Positions 45,440 to 53,757 of a stretch of DNA of 64,000 nucleotides are shown piece by piece. The notes under the pieces were generated by a model. It worked only from the letters and a program-made list of their open reading frames with translations, was not told where the DNA came from and did no database searches. Source of the stretch: Herbaspirillum sp. SJZ107 (lineage in GTDB: Bacteria; Pseudomonadota; Gammaproteobacteria; Burkholderiales; Burkholderiaceae_D); NCBI RefSeq assembly GCF_006715485.1, contig NZ_VFNH01000001.1, forward strand, positions 2,046,001 to 2,110,000, written 5' to 3'. Each line of letters opens with the position of its first letter. Within the stretch, counting starts at the first letter, position 1. The position numbers and the translations under genes are program-made.

Positions 45440-46330
45440 ATGAACGGCGCCATCGAATGGGAGCTGTACCGCTCGCTGCTCGGCGTGCTGCGCGAAGGCT
45501 CGCTGTCGGGTGCCGCGCGCGCCCTCGGCATCGCCCAGCCGACGGTCGGACGCCATGTCGCCGCGCTGGAGGCGGCGCTCGGCCTGGCGCTGTTCACGCG
45601 TTCGCAGAGCGGCCTGATCCCGACCGAAGCCGCACTGGCGCTGCGCGGCCATGCGCAGGCAATGGAAAGCACGGCCGCGGCGCTGGAGCGGGTCGCGGCC
45701 AGCTACGGCGACGGCGTGCGCGGCGTGGTGCGGGTGACGGCGAGCGAGGTGATCGGCATCGAAGTCCTGCCGCCGGTGGTGGCGTCGCTGCGCGCGCGCC
45801 ACCCGGACCTGAAGGTCGAGCTGGTGCTGTCGAACAGCGTGCAGGACCTGCTCCAGCGCGAAGCCGACGTCGCCGTGCGCATGACGGCGCCGCGCCAGGA
45901 CCAGCTGGTGGCACGCCGCGTCGGCGCCATCGAACTCGGCCTGCATGCCGGCGCCGCCTACCTGCAGCGCCACGGCACGCCGGCCTCGCTCGAAGAACTG
46001 GGCGGCCACGTCCTGATCGGCTACGACCGCCCGCCGCCGTTCGTGCGCGCTGCGCTGCGCCAGTGGCCGTGGTTCGGGCGCGAACACATCGCGCTGCGCA
46101 CCGACAGCGACGTCGCCCAGCTGGCGCTGATCCGGGCCGGCGCCGGGATCGGCATCTGCCAGTCCGCGCTGGCGCGGCGCACGCCGGGACTGGTCCGGCT
46201 CCTGCCGGAGGCGTTCGCGCTGCCGCTCGACACCTGGGTCACCATGCACGAGGATCTGCGCGACAGTCCGCGCTGCCGGGTCACCTTCGATGCGCTGGTG
46301 GAGGCGCTGGGCGCCCACGCCGGCGCCTAA
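45440..46330 (+). CDS. LysR-family transcriptional regulator
   Basis: About 296-residue LysR-type regulator. The N-terminal winged HTH is clear (LYRSLLGVLREGSLSGAARA, LGIAQPTVGRHVAALEAALG, LALFTRSQSGLIPTEAAL). A linker helix and the periplasmic-binding-like effector domain follow (VRVTASEVIGIEVLPPVVAS, LLQREADVAVRM, AGAGIGICQSALA). ATG at 45440 places the HTH at the usual distance from the start; ATGs at 45422 and 45395 are alternatives and none has a good Shine-Dalgarno sequence. It probably controls the divergent SDR-like gene. Its stop overlaps the stop of the convergent tip-adhesin gene. Confidence 0.9.
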   Translation: MNGAIEWELYRSLLGVLREGSLSGAARALGIAQPTVGRHVAALEAALGLALFTRSQSGLIPTEAALALRGHAQAMESTAAALERVAASYGDGVRGVVRVTASEVIGIEVLPPVVASLRARHPDLKVELVLSNSVQDLLQREADVAVRMTAPRQDQLVARRVGAIELGLHAGAAYLQRHGTPASLEELGGHVLIGYDRPPPFVRAALRQWPWFGREHIALRTDSDVAQLALIRAGAGIGICQSALARRTPGLVRLLPEAFALPLDTWVTMHEDLRDSPRCRVTFDALVEALGAHAGA

Positions 46331-47343
46331 AAGGTGAGCGTTGCCGTCACCGTATCCTTGTAGTCGCCCGGCGCCGGCGTGCGCTGCGCCGGCACCCGCC
46401 CATACAGGCTCAGCGTCTGCTGGGCGCCGCTGCCGGTGCCGCTGACGATCCGGGTGCCGTTGCTGCCGTCGCCCCACAGCGGGCCGTCGAGCGTATTCGA
46501 GATCTCGTAGCCGATCGTGCCGGTGGTCGCGGCGCTGGCCATCCGGCGTGCACCGGGGTTGTTGGCCACGCTGCCGCCGTTGAGCGAGACCTGATAGGCG
46601 CTGCCGGCGGTGCAGCGCACGCCCAGCGAACCACTGGTGCGCACGGCCGCCGCCAGCACACGGTTGTCGCCGGCGAATACCAGCGGGCTGGTGCTGATGA
46701 AGCAGTTGTTGGTCAGTGTCGCCGTGGCCTTGAAGCTGAACGGCACCGTGGTGCCGCTCCTGCAGCCGGTCGCCGGCGCCAGCAGGCCGTAGAACGCGTA
46801 CTGCAGGGTGCCGGCCCCGGTAAAGTCCGCCGTGAAGGGCGTGTCGGTGCTGTTCTGCAGGCGCGCCCCGGCCAGCGACGCCGCCGGGATCTTGCCGTAG
46901 ATGGTGAACGTCTGGGTCGCGGTGCCCAGGCCGAGTAGGCCCGTCATCGAGCTGGTGACCGGCTGCGCGGTGCCGCCCGAGGTGCTGCCCCAGACCGAGG
47001 CAGCGGCATAGGTGTTGTCGCGGTACAGGTTGAAGGGCAGCGTCGAACCGCCGTTCAGCATGTTGCGCGCGGCGATGGTGCCGCCGCTGCCGCCTTCAAG
47101 ATTGAGGCAGATGGCGACGGAAGGTACGACCGCCGTGCCGAGGCTGCCGAGCAGGACCGTGCAGGTCACGCTCAGTGTGCCGTTGGCATAGTAATCGGTG
47201 CCGGCGGTCGAATCGACGGGTCCGAAGCTGACGGCGGTCATGCTGGCCGTGCAATTGTCGGCACGCGCCTGGCCCAGGCAGCCCAACAGGAACAAGCCGA
47301 GCAGCAACGCGCACCATGACGGTCGTTTCAACAGGTCTAACAT
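46327..47343 (-). CDS. Csu-type tip adhesin with two spore-coat-U domains
   Basis: 338-residue exported subunit, last in the Csu operon. GGAG lies 5 bases before ATG 47343; the signal peptide is CALLLGLFLLGCLGQARA. Two SCPU domains in tandem: residues about 29-180 (NCTASMTAVSFGPVDSTAGT, TFTIYGKIP) and about 195-338 (TLTNNCFISTSPLVFAGD, TLSLYGRVPA, ending YKDTVTATLTF). The final alternating strand is typical of donor-strand pilins. Two-domain subunits sit at the pilus tip (CsuE in Acinetobacter) and mediate attachment to abiotic surfaces. The gene follows the usher after 2 bases. Confidence 0.88.
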   Translation of the reverse strand: MLDLLKRPSWCALLLGLFLLGCLGQARADNCTASMTAVSFGPVDSTAGTDYYANGTLSVTCTVLLGSLGTAVVPSVAICLNLEGGSGGTIAARNMLNGGSTLPFNLYRDNTYAAASVWGSTSGGTAQPVTSSMTGLLGLGTATQTFTIYGKIPAASLAGARLQNSTDTPFTADFTGAGTLQYAFYGLLAPATGCRSGTTVPFSFKATATLTNNCFISTSPLVFAGDNRVLAAAVRTSGSLGVRCTAGSAYQVSLNGGSVANNPGARRMASAATTGTIGYEISNTLDGPLWGDGSNGTRIVSGTGSGAQQTLSLYGRVPAQRTPAPGDYKDTVTATLTF

Positions 47344-47345
47344 GC

Positions 47346-49742
47346 TCACTCCTTCAAAGGCGCACAGTGCAGGGGGCCGATCTCGGGCAACTGGCCCGCG
47401 GTCCCCGGTTGATAATCGACATGCAGGGTGCAGGCCGCGGCGCCCTCGCCCACCAGGACCTCGTTGCTGTCCTTCAGGTTGTCGAGGAAGACCACGCCGT
47501 CGTAGCCGACCACCGAGTCCGCAGCGGCCGCAGCCGGCGCGCCGTGGGCCAGCCGCACCGGGGTGCCGGCCGCGACCGGCTTGCCGTCCGGCCCGTGCAC
47601 GATCAGGGTGGCGGCGCGGTAGCGTTCGATGCGGAAGCCGGCCAGCACGCCGGCGCCGGCCATCGGCACCACCGCCAGCGCGGTGCGCTCGACGCGCATG
47701 TCGGCCGGCAGGTTGGCGGCGTCGATGGCGATCCGGTTGCTCGTGTAGGGCATCAGGTCGGGCACCAGCAGGCGCCCGTCGCGGCCGGTGCGGCCGAGCA
47801 GGCGGTTTTCGTGGGTCACCGGCAGATCGGCCACGCCGGTCGAGACCAGCGCGAAGCCGCGGCCGACGTGGCGCGCCGCCAGCACGGTGCCGTCCATCGC
47901 CACCAGGCTGCCGCTCAGGCCGAGCGAGGTGGTGCTGGTATTCCCCGCATGCAGGGTAGTGGCCGAGAACTGGCCGCCGCTGCCGAGGTACTGGACCTGG
48001 GCCTGGGCCACGTCGAAGCCCTGGCTGGTCGACTTCTGCGCGCCCCAGCCCCAACCGCCGCCAAAGTCGGGCGCGCGCGAGGCGGCCAGGCTGTTCTGGC
48101 CCAGGCCGCCCTGGCGGCCGCCGGTGGCGTTGACCGAGGTGCGTTCGCCCAGCGACATGCTGAGCGTGGCGCTGAACCCCCGATTCTCGCGTTGCGCCAG
48201 GTCCTGGAAGCCGCTGACGCCGAGGAAGGCGCCGCCGCCGAGGCTGCGCGACCAGGCCAGCGCCGCCAGCCGCGTCGCGCTGCGGCTGCCCGGGGTGCGG
48301 TAATGCACGAAGCTGAGACTGGCGCTGCCGGCCCGGGACAGGTTGAGGTTGATGCTGGCGCGGTCGTTGACGCCCACCACCGGCGCGCCTTCGGCCGTGC
48401 CGAGGTCGGCGTAGCCGGCGCCGGCACGGGTGCTCTGCAGGTCGAGCGCAAAGCGCGGCGCGATGTACTGGTAGCCGAGGCTGGCCTGCCAGCCCCGGGT
48501 GGCGCCACCGCTGCCGGCCAGGGCGCCGGACAGCACGCCGCCGGCCTCGCCCAGGCGCACCAGCGCGCCGGCGCCGCCATTGACCACACCTGCTCCCGCT
48601 TCGGCATGGGCTTCCAGCGTCACCGCGTCGCTCAGGCCATGGCGCAGCGACCCGGTGACGGCCGGGGACCCGGCGTAGCGGAAAGAGCGTATGCCATAGT
48701 CGCGCCGCAGCATGCCGGCCGATAGCGCGAAATCGCTGAGCCCCTTGGCCAGCAGGCGCGTGTCGACATACAGCGGCAGCGAGGTCGCAACCTGGCGCCC
48801 GAGGGCGTCGCGGGTGACGACGGTGGCCTGGCCGGCGCCGTTCAGGCCGGCCACCTGGTCGATCACGAAGGGGCCGCCGGGCACCTCGGCGCGGTACTGT
48901 TCCATGCCGTTCACGTACAGGCTGACACTGCTGGGCACCACGGCCGAGCCGCCCATGCTGGCCAGTGGATAGGTCAGCAGGTCGGGACGCAGGTCGAAAT
49001 TGCGGCGCCACTGCAGGCCGCCCATGCGCAGCGACCGGGTCCAGTTGAGCGAGGGCGACACGACATCGCCGACCTCCATGCTCTGCAGCGTGGCCGGGTC
49101 CGACCACGACCAGCTGGTGTCGTAGCGGATGTAGCGCTGGCCCCTGCCCTTGAGCACGGCATTGCCGGTGCTGGCCAGCACGCCCAGCGGACCGAAGACG
49201 CGCACTTCGTTGAGCGCGGCGACGCGCGCATTGGCGCCCAGCTGGCCGACCAGGTCGTAATTCAGCAAGAGGCCGGGATCGGCGCTGCCGCTGCCGCTCG
49301 GACGCACGGTACGCGCGTTCAACTGCACCGGTTTGCGCAGGGCGTCGGCCAGCACCAGGGCGATGGTCTGGGCGGCGGGGTCGAATTTCCAGGTCAGGCC
49401 GGGGACGGCGTCGAGCGCGAATTCGTCCATGCCGGCGACGCCCAACGCCTGCGGGTCGAGTCCGAGGTCGCGCAGGTTCTGCACGCTGCTGGATAAACCC
49501 TTGGCGGTCTGCCGGAACGGCGCGACCAGGCCGGTCTTGTCGCCGTTGAGGCTGACTTCGAGGTAGAGCTCGGTGACAGCGGCGGCTGGCGGGATGGTGG
49601 ACAGGTCGCTCAACTGGTCGCTCGTGTGGCCGTTTGCAGGTGCCGCGCCCGCTGCCGGCACGGCGGCAACACCACAGGCAAACAGCAAGGCTGCGCCCAG
49701 GCGGTGCAGTTGCGTCTCCGCTGCATCGGCACGTCCGGCCAC
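47346..49742 (-). CDS. Fimbrial outer-membrane usher (CsuD-like)
   Basis: 798-residue usher forming the outer-membrane pore that assembles Csu pilin subunits. The start is GTG 49742, six bases after the chaperone stop; a signal peptide follows (GAALLFACGVAAVPAAGA). The N-terminal domain contains ELYLEVSLNGDKTGLVAPF. The barrel and plug follow (LLLNYDLVGQLGANARVAAL, YIRYDTSWSWSDP, YVNGMEQYRAEVPGGPFVI), and the C-terminal domains end with DGVVFLDNLKDSNEVLVGEG and CTLHVDY. Length and motif order fit the archaic (sigma) chaperone-usher class. It is coupled to the genes on both sides. Confidence 0.92.
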   Translation of the reverse strand: MAGRADAAETQLHRLGAALLFACGVAAVPAAGAAPANGHTSDQLSDLSTIPPAAAVTELYLEVSLNGDKTGLVAPFRQTAKGLSSSVQNLRDLGLDPQALGVAGMDEFALDAVPGLTWKFDPAAQTIALVLADALRKPVQLNARTVRPSGSGSADPGLLLNYDLVGQLGANARVAALNEVRVFGPLGVLASTGNAVLKGRGQRYIRYDTSWSWSDPATLQSMEVGDVVSPSLNWTRSLRMGGLQWRRNFDLRPDLLTYPLASMGGSAVVPSSVSLYVNGMEQYRAEVPGGPFVIDQVAGLNGAGQATVVTRDALGRQVATSLPLYVDTRLLAKGLSDFALSAGMLRRDYGIRSFRYAGSPAVTGSLRHGLSDAVTLEAHAEAGAGVVNGGAGALVRLGEAGGVLSGALAGSGGATRGWQASLGYQYIAPRFALDLQSTRAGAGYADLGTAEGAPVVGVNDRASINLNLSRAGSASLSFVHYRTPGSRSATRLAALAWSRSLGGGAFLGVSGFQDLAQRENRGFSATLSMSLGERTSVNATGGRQGGLGQNSLAASRAPDFGGGWGWGAQKSTSQGFDVAQAQVQYLGSGGQFSATTLHAGNTSTTSLGLSGSLVAMDGTVLAARHVGRGFALVSTGVADLPVTHENRLLGRTGRDGRLLVPDLMPYTSNRIAIDAANLPADMRVERTALAVVPMAGAGVLAGFRIERYRAATLIVHGPDGKPVAAGTPVRLAHGAPAAAAADSVVGYDGVVFLDNLKDSNEVLVGEGAAACTLHVDYQPGTAGQLPEIGPLHCAPLKE

Positions 49743-49748
49743 CGCTCG

Positions 49749-50480
49749 TTACTCGCGCGCGACGGTCGCGCTGGCGTCCAGCGGCTGGGCGTTGATGTTC
49801 GCGCGGATCGGCAGCGCCGCGCCGGGCGCGCCCAGGTCGACGCCGGCGTCGACGGCCACGCGCCATTCGCGCACCTTGCCCGGCAGGACGTAGCCGAGCA
49901 GGCCCTTGCTGAGCTCGCGCTCCTTGCCGTCCGCGCCCTTCAGCGTGGTGGCGCCGATCTGGGCGTGCAATTGGCCGTCGTTGCGCACGCGCAGCAGCCA
50001 GGCGCCGTTCTTGCGCAGCAGGGTCCAGTCGAGCCGGGGGGCCGCCTTGTCGTCGGCCGGCAGGGCGAACACCGGCACCGAGTATTGCAGGCGGATCGCC
50101 ACGCCGGTGCTGGCGCCGGCGGCGTCGTTGCGCGGGATTTCGTCGATCAGGATGCGGTAGGTCTGCTCGAGGGCGGCCGGGGCGCCGTTGCGGCGTACCA
50201 GGCGGATGGTCTGGGTGCTGCGGGCGGCGATTTCCATCACCGGCGGGCTGGCGACCACGTCGCCAGCAGGGGTCAGCACATCCTCGCCGTTGCGCTGGTC
50301 CCAGGCGTACACGCGCACCTGGCCATACAGCGGGGTGTCGCCGTAGTTCTGGAGGTTGATGCCGGCCGCGCCCTGCCCGGCGCGGAACTGGATCGAGACC
50401 GGGGAGATCTGGAGGTTGGCCGCGGTTGCCGGCGCCAGGGCCGGCAGCAGGGCCAGAAACAGGAAGACGGGGCGCAACAT
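49749..50480 (-). CDS. Periplasmic pilus assembly chaperone (CsuC-like)
   Basis: 243-residue periplasmic chaperone that donates a strand to unfolded pilins. Signal peptide: FLFLALLPALAPATAA. The first Ig-like domain shows LQISPVSIQFRAGQGAAGIN, GQVRVYAWDQRNGEDVL and the conserved stretch ARSTQTIRLVRR with the Arg used to anchor pilin carboxylates. EQTYRILIDEIPR and AIRLQYSVPVFALP form the chaperone signature. The second domain follows (WLLRVRNDGQLHAQIG). It lies between pilin and usher genes, as in other Csu operons. Confidence 0.93.
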   Translation of the reverse strand: MLRPVFLFLALLPALAPATAANLQISPVSIQFRAGQGAAGINLQNYGDTPLYGQVRVYAWDQRNGEDVLTPAGDVVASPPVMEIAARSTQTIRLVRRNGAPAALEQTYRILIDEIPRNDAAGASTGVAIRLQYSVPVFALPADDKAAPRLDWTLLRKNGAWLLRVRNDGQLHAQIGATTLKGADGKERELSKGLLGYVLPGKVREWRVAVDAGVDLGAPGAALPIRANINAQPLDASATVARE

Positions 50481-50518
50481 CGGGCGAATCCCAGAAGCAG
50501 GTGGATGGACGAATCAGC

Positions 50519-51031
50519 TCAGAAATACACCGTCGCGGTGATCGTCGACTTGTAGCTGTCCGGGGTCGAGGTCGCCTGGACCGGGATTTCGCCGTAGACG
50601 GTCAGGGTCTGGACCACGCCCGTGCCGGTGCCGCCCAGGGTGTCGGTACCCTGGGTGTTACCCCACGGGGTCGCGCCCTGCTGCTGGTACAGGTTGAATT
50701 TCACGGTGTTGGTGTTGCTGCCGGTACCGTTCATGTAACGGGTGGTACCGCTGGAGCCGGTGCCGGTGCCGGCATTCAGGCCGACGCTGTACGGGGTGGT
50801 GTTGGTGCAGGCGACGCTGATCGCCGAGCTGCCGCTCACCGCCGAGGTCAGTACGCCCTGGGTCTGGCCGAAATCGATACCGGTGGCCGAGATGGTGCAG
50901 TCGGCGACAATCTTCATGGACACATCGAAACTCGCGGTCTGGGTCTTGGCGACCGCCGTGCCGGTGGTACCGGCGGCGATGGCGATGATGGCTGCGCTCA
51001 GAACGATTTTGCGAAATGCCGATGCGAACAT
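50519..51031 (-). CDS. Csu-type major pilin (spore coat protein U domain)
   Basis: 170-residue exported pilin. ATG at 51031 follows AGGAG by 7 bases; the signal peptide is IVLSAAIIAIAAGTTGTAVA. The single SCPU domain begins TASFDVSMKIVADCTISATG and has two Cys for the intradomain disulfide (DCTI and VACTN). It has FNLYQQQGATPWGNTQGTD and the late strand TLTVYGEIP, and ends YKSTITATVYF. It is first in the four-gene Csu operon, as expected for the abundant subunit. A candidate promoter is at 51075-51103, preceded by repeated GCAAATA boxes. Confidence 0.92.
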   Translation of the reverse strand: MFASAFRKIVLSAAIIAIAAGTTGTAVAKTQTASFDVSMKIVADCTISATGIDFGQTQGVLTSAVSGSSAISVACTNTTPYSVGLNAGTGTGSSGTTRYMNGTGSNTNTVKFNLYQQQGATPWGNTQGTDTLGGTGTGVVQTLTVYGEIPVQATSTPDSYKSTITATVYF

Positions 51032-51074
51032 GTTTGAACTCCTGATCCGATATGTGGTTAATTGCCGTACGACA

Positions 51075-51103
51075 ACTATGCCACAACTCAATCAAATCGG
51101 CAA
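51075..51103 (-). promoter_or_regulatory. Candidate promoter of the Csu pilus operon
   Basis: TTGCCG (51103-51098) and CATAGT (51080-51075) on the minus strand, 17 bases apart, each 4 of 6 to consensus. GCAAATA boxes at 51100, 51124 and 51165 and CAGTAA at 51145 overlap or lie just upstream. Confidence 0.4.
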
Positions 51104-51173
51104 ATATGAAATCGAAAATTTCAGCAAATAAGCAAAATGTGATGCAGTAAGGCAACAACGATAAGCAAATACA

Positions 51174-53495
51174 TCATTTTGCGCTTTCCAAGGCCGCGCG
51201 AGCCGCATCGTCGGCGTGCACAGGCAAGTCGACGTAGAACACGGTACCGCCGCCGGGGCGGTCTTCGAAACCGATACGGCCGCCATGCTCTTCGACGATC
51301 CGCTTGCTGATCGACAGGCCCAGGCCGGAACCCTGGCGTCGCCTGGCCTCGTCCTCGGCCTGGGCAAAGCGCTCGAAGATGCGGGCGCGGAAGTCGAGCG
51401 GGATGCCGGGGCCGCGGTCGAGCACCGCGATGCGGACGCCGTCGCCGTGCCAGCCGAGCGCCGCCTCGACCGCACTGCCGGCCGGGGCGAACTTGATCGC
51501 GTTCGACAGCAGGTTGGTGATGACCTGGGTCAGCCGGTCGCCGTCGACCTCGGCGCAGACGCCCGGCAGCGTGCCGGCACAGTCGAGCCGCACGCCGGCC
51601 TGCCGGGCATGGCCCTGCATGGCGGCGACGGCATCGCGCAGGATCGGCGCCAGCTCCTGCTCGGCCCGCACCAGGTGGACGTGGCCGGATTCGACCTTTT
51701 CCACGTCCAGCATCTCGTTCACCATGCGCACCAGGCGTTCGCAATGGCGGTGCGCGATCTCGATCAGTTCCATGGCATCGTCCGGGACGCCTTCGACAGC
51801 GCCCGAGTCGAGCAGCGAGAGCGAGGCCCGCATCGAAGTGAGCGGCGTACGCAGTTCGTGCGATACGGTCGCCACCAGCTCGTTCTTCATCTGTTCCACC
51901 TTCTTGCGCAGCGAAATGTCGCGCAGGAAGATACTGAAGAAGTCGGTGCCCGGCCCCACCACCAGCTTGGCCGTCACCTCGACCGGCAGCTCGGCGCCGC
52001 CGCGGGTCTGCACGATGCGCTCGGCGCGGCGCTCGAACATTTCCAGGTGGCCGGTCTCGTTGGCCATCCGGATCGCCCTCTCAAAATGGGCCAGGAAGCG
52101 TTCCGGCACGATCAGGGCGCCGAGCGAGCGCCCGATGACCTCGTCGCGCGACCAGCCGAACATGGCCTCGGCCTGCGAATTCCAGTCCATGATGCGGCCG
52201 CGCAGGTCGATCCCGATAAAGGCATCCTGGGCGCTTTCGACGATCGCGTTGATGCGCTGCCCGCTCTGGCGCACCACGCTCAGCGCTTCGGCCAGCGCCT
52301 GGGTGCGCTCCTGCACGCGCTGCTCCAGCGTGGCGTTGAGTTCTTCGAGCTGGGCCTGGCGCCGCCGCTGGTCGCTGACCAGGGCGTTCAGGGTGCCGGC
52401 CAGTGCCTGCACCTCGTCGTAGGCACGGTTCTGCGGCGCGATGGCCGCGCCCCCACCCTGGCTGATCCTGGCCGCCTCGGCGCCCAGCTGCATCAGCGGG
52501 CGCGTGATCCAGCGCGCCACGAACACGCCGGCGATCGAGAACAGCAGGGCCAGCCCGATGCCGCTCCACAGGCCGTAGCGGCGCAGGCGCTTGACCGGCA
52601 CCAGCGCGTTGTCGATGTCCTGGCGCACCAGCACGGTCCAGCCCAGGCCCGGATAGTCGGCATAGCCCTTCGAGCGGCTGTAGCCGGTCATGTAGGTCTT
52701 GCCGTCGATGCCTTTTTCGACGACATAGCCGGGGCGGTTGTCGCCCCGTGCTTCCTGCAGGCTGGTGAAATCGACGGTGCGCCCCTGCAGGTTCGGCGGC
52801 CCCAGCAGCACCACGCCGTTCGCGCCGACGATCAGGGCCTGCACCTGGCGCTCGGCTTCCAGCGGCTCGATGATCGAGCGCTCGACGTCGCGCGCCCACT
52901 GCCACGACAGGTGGGCACCGAGCACGCCGCGCTCCTTGCCGTCGCGGTCGCGGAAGGGAAAGGCGATGTCGACGAAGCGCAGCGGCTCGCCACCCGACTG
53001 CGGAAGCAGGCGCGACAGCAGCAAGGCTTCGTGCACGTCGCCGACGTGGCCGTCGCCCTTGCGCGCCTCCTGGAACCAGGGCCGGGCCGAGACGTCGGCG
53101 CCTTCCAGCAGGCCGCCGGCCGAAACCATCACCTTGCCTTGCAGGTCGGCCAGACCGATCCAGCTGTAGTAATTGTAGGTCTGGCGCACGTCGTCGAGCA
53201 TCCGGCGCCAGTCGTCGTGGCCGAGGCCGGCGTCGGCGAGGGCAAAACGCTTGGCGATCAGGCCGACCTCGCGATAGCGCTCGAACATGCCGCGGTCGAG
53301 CTTGTCGGATGCCTGCAGCGCCAGCTCGCCGAGACCGTGGCCGATGCTGCGCTCGACGTGGCGGGTGGCCTCGCGCTCGACCACTTCGACCACGACAACC
53401 GTCAGGGCGATCGACAAGGTGGAAAAAGCCAGTCCCATGTAACCCGCGAGACCGCGGGGACGGAATCTGGTCAGACGCTGGGACATCTTGGGCAT
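51174..53495 (-). CDS. Membrane sensor histidine kinase (dCache-HAMP-PAS-HisKA-HATPase)
   Basis: 773-residue inner-membrane kinase upstream of, and codirectional with, the Csu operon. TM1 (about 16-40, GLAFSTLSIALTVVVVEVVE) precedes a periplasmic dCache domain (about 45-300, with YNYYSWIGLADLQGKVMVSA and ARPWFQEARKGDGHVGDVHE). TM2 (WSGIGLALLFSIAGVFVARW) and HAMP follow, then a coiled coil (EELNATLEQRVQERTQALAE). The PAS domain contains IVESAQDAFIGIDLRGRIMD. HisKA carries His546 in LVATVSHELRTPLTS, and HATPase_c has NLLSNAIKFAP and DRGPGIPL. No response regulator is adjacent. ATG at 53486 is an alternative start. It could sense a small ligand that governs pilus production. Confidence 0.9.
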   Translation of the reverse strand: MPKMSQRLTRFRPRGLAGYMGLAFSTLSIALTVVVVEVVEREATRHVERSIGHGLGELALQASDKLDRGMFERYREVGLIAKRFALADAGLGHDDWRRMLDDVRQTYNYYSWIGLADLQGKVMVSAGGLLEGADVSARPWFQEARKGDGHVGDVHEALLLSRLLPQSGGEPLRFVDIAFPFRDRDGKERGVLGAHLSWQWARDVERSIIEPLEAERQVQALIVGANGVVLLGPPNLQGRTVDFTSLQEARGDNRPGYVVEKGIDGKTYMTGYSRSKGYADYPGLGWTVLVRQDIDNALVPVKRLRRYGLWSGIGLALLFSIAGVFVARWITRPLMQLGAEAARISQGGGAAIAPQNRAYDEVQALAGTLNALVSDQRRRQAQLEELNATLEQRVQERTQALAEALSVVRQSGQRINAIVESAQDAFIGIDLRGRIMDWNSQAEAMFGWSRDEVIGRSLGALIVPERFLAHFERAIRMANETGHLEMFERRAERIVQTRGGAELPVEVTAKLVVGPGTDFFSIFLRDISLRKKVEQMKNELVATVSHELRTPLTSMRASLSLLDSGAVEGVPDDAMELIEIAHRHCERLVRMVNEMLDVEKVESGHVHLVRAEQELAPILRDAVAAMQGHARQAGVRLDCAGTLPGVCAEVDGDRLTQVITNLLSNAIKFAPAGSAVEAALGWHGDGVRIAVLDRGPGIPLDFRARIFERFAQAEDEARRRQGSGLGLSISKRIVEEHGGRIGFEDRPGGGTVFYVDLPVHADDAARAALESAK

Positions 53496-53757
53496 AGTTC
53501 ACCACACCGAGCATGATGGCCACCCGGCGTGCGGCGCGCCTTGTGGGCACGTCGACACCGGGGTCGGGCGGCTGGCGTGTGACGGTGTTTGACTACTGGC
53601 GCATGCCGGTCGCGTTATCGGCCGGGGTTAGTTTTGGACAAATCCAAAGTCCATACTAGCATTGCTCTACGGCCAGATTGTGTCGCGATTTTATCGACTT
53701 GACCGGACCGGCGGCGCACGCTCCGTGCATGGCGCGCCGCCTCGACAGCACGTCGTG
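53496..53757. other. Intergenic region between esterase 3' end and kinase 5' end
   Basis: About 260 bases expected to hold the kinase promoter. I see no gene, no clear -35/-10 pair and no stable hairpin. Confidence 0.3.

Noticed and set aside
47198..47959. Arg/Pro-rich plus-strand frame opposite the usher
   Set aside because: Composition is typical of an antisense frame in GC-rich DNA, with no start signal or homologous features.
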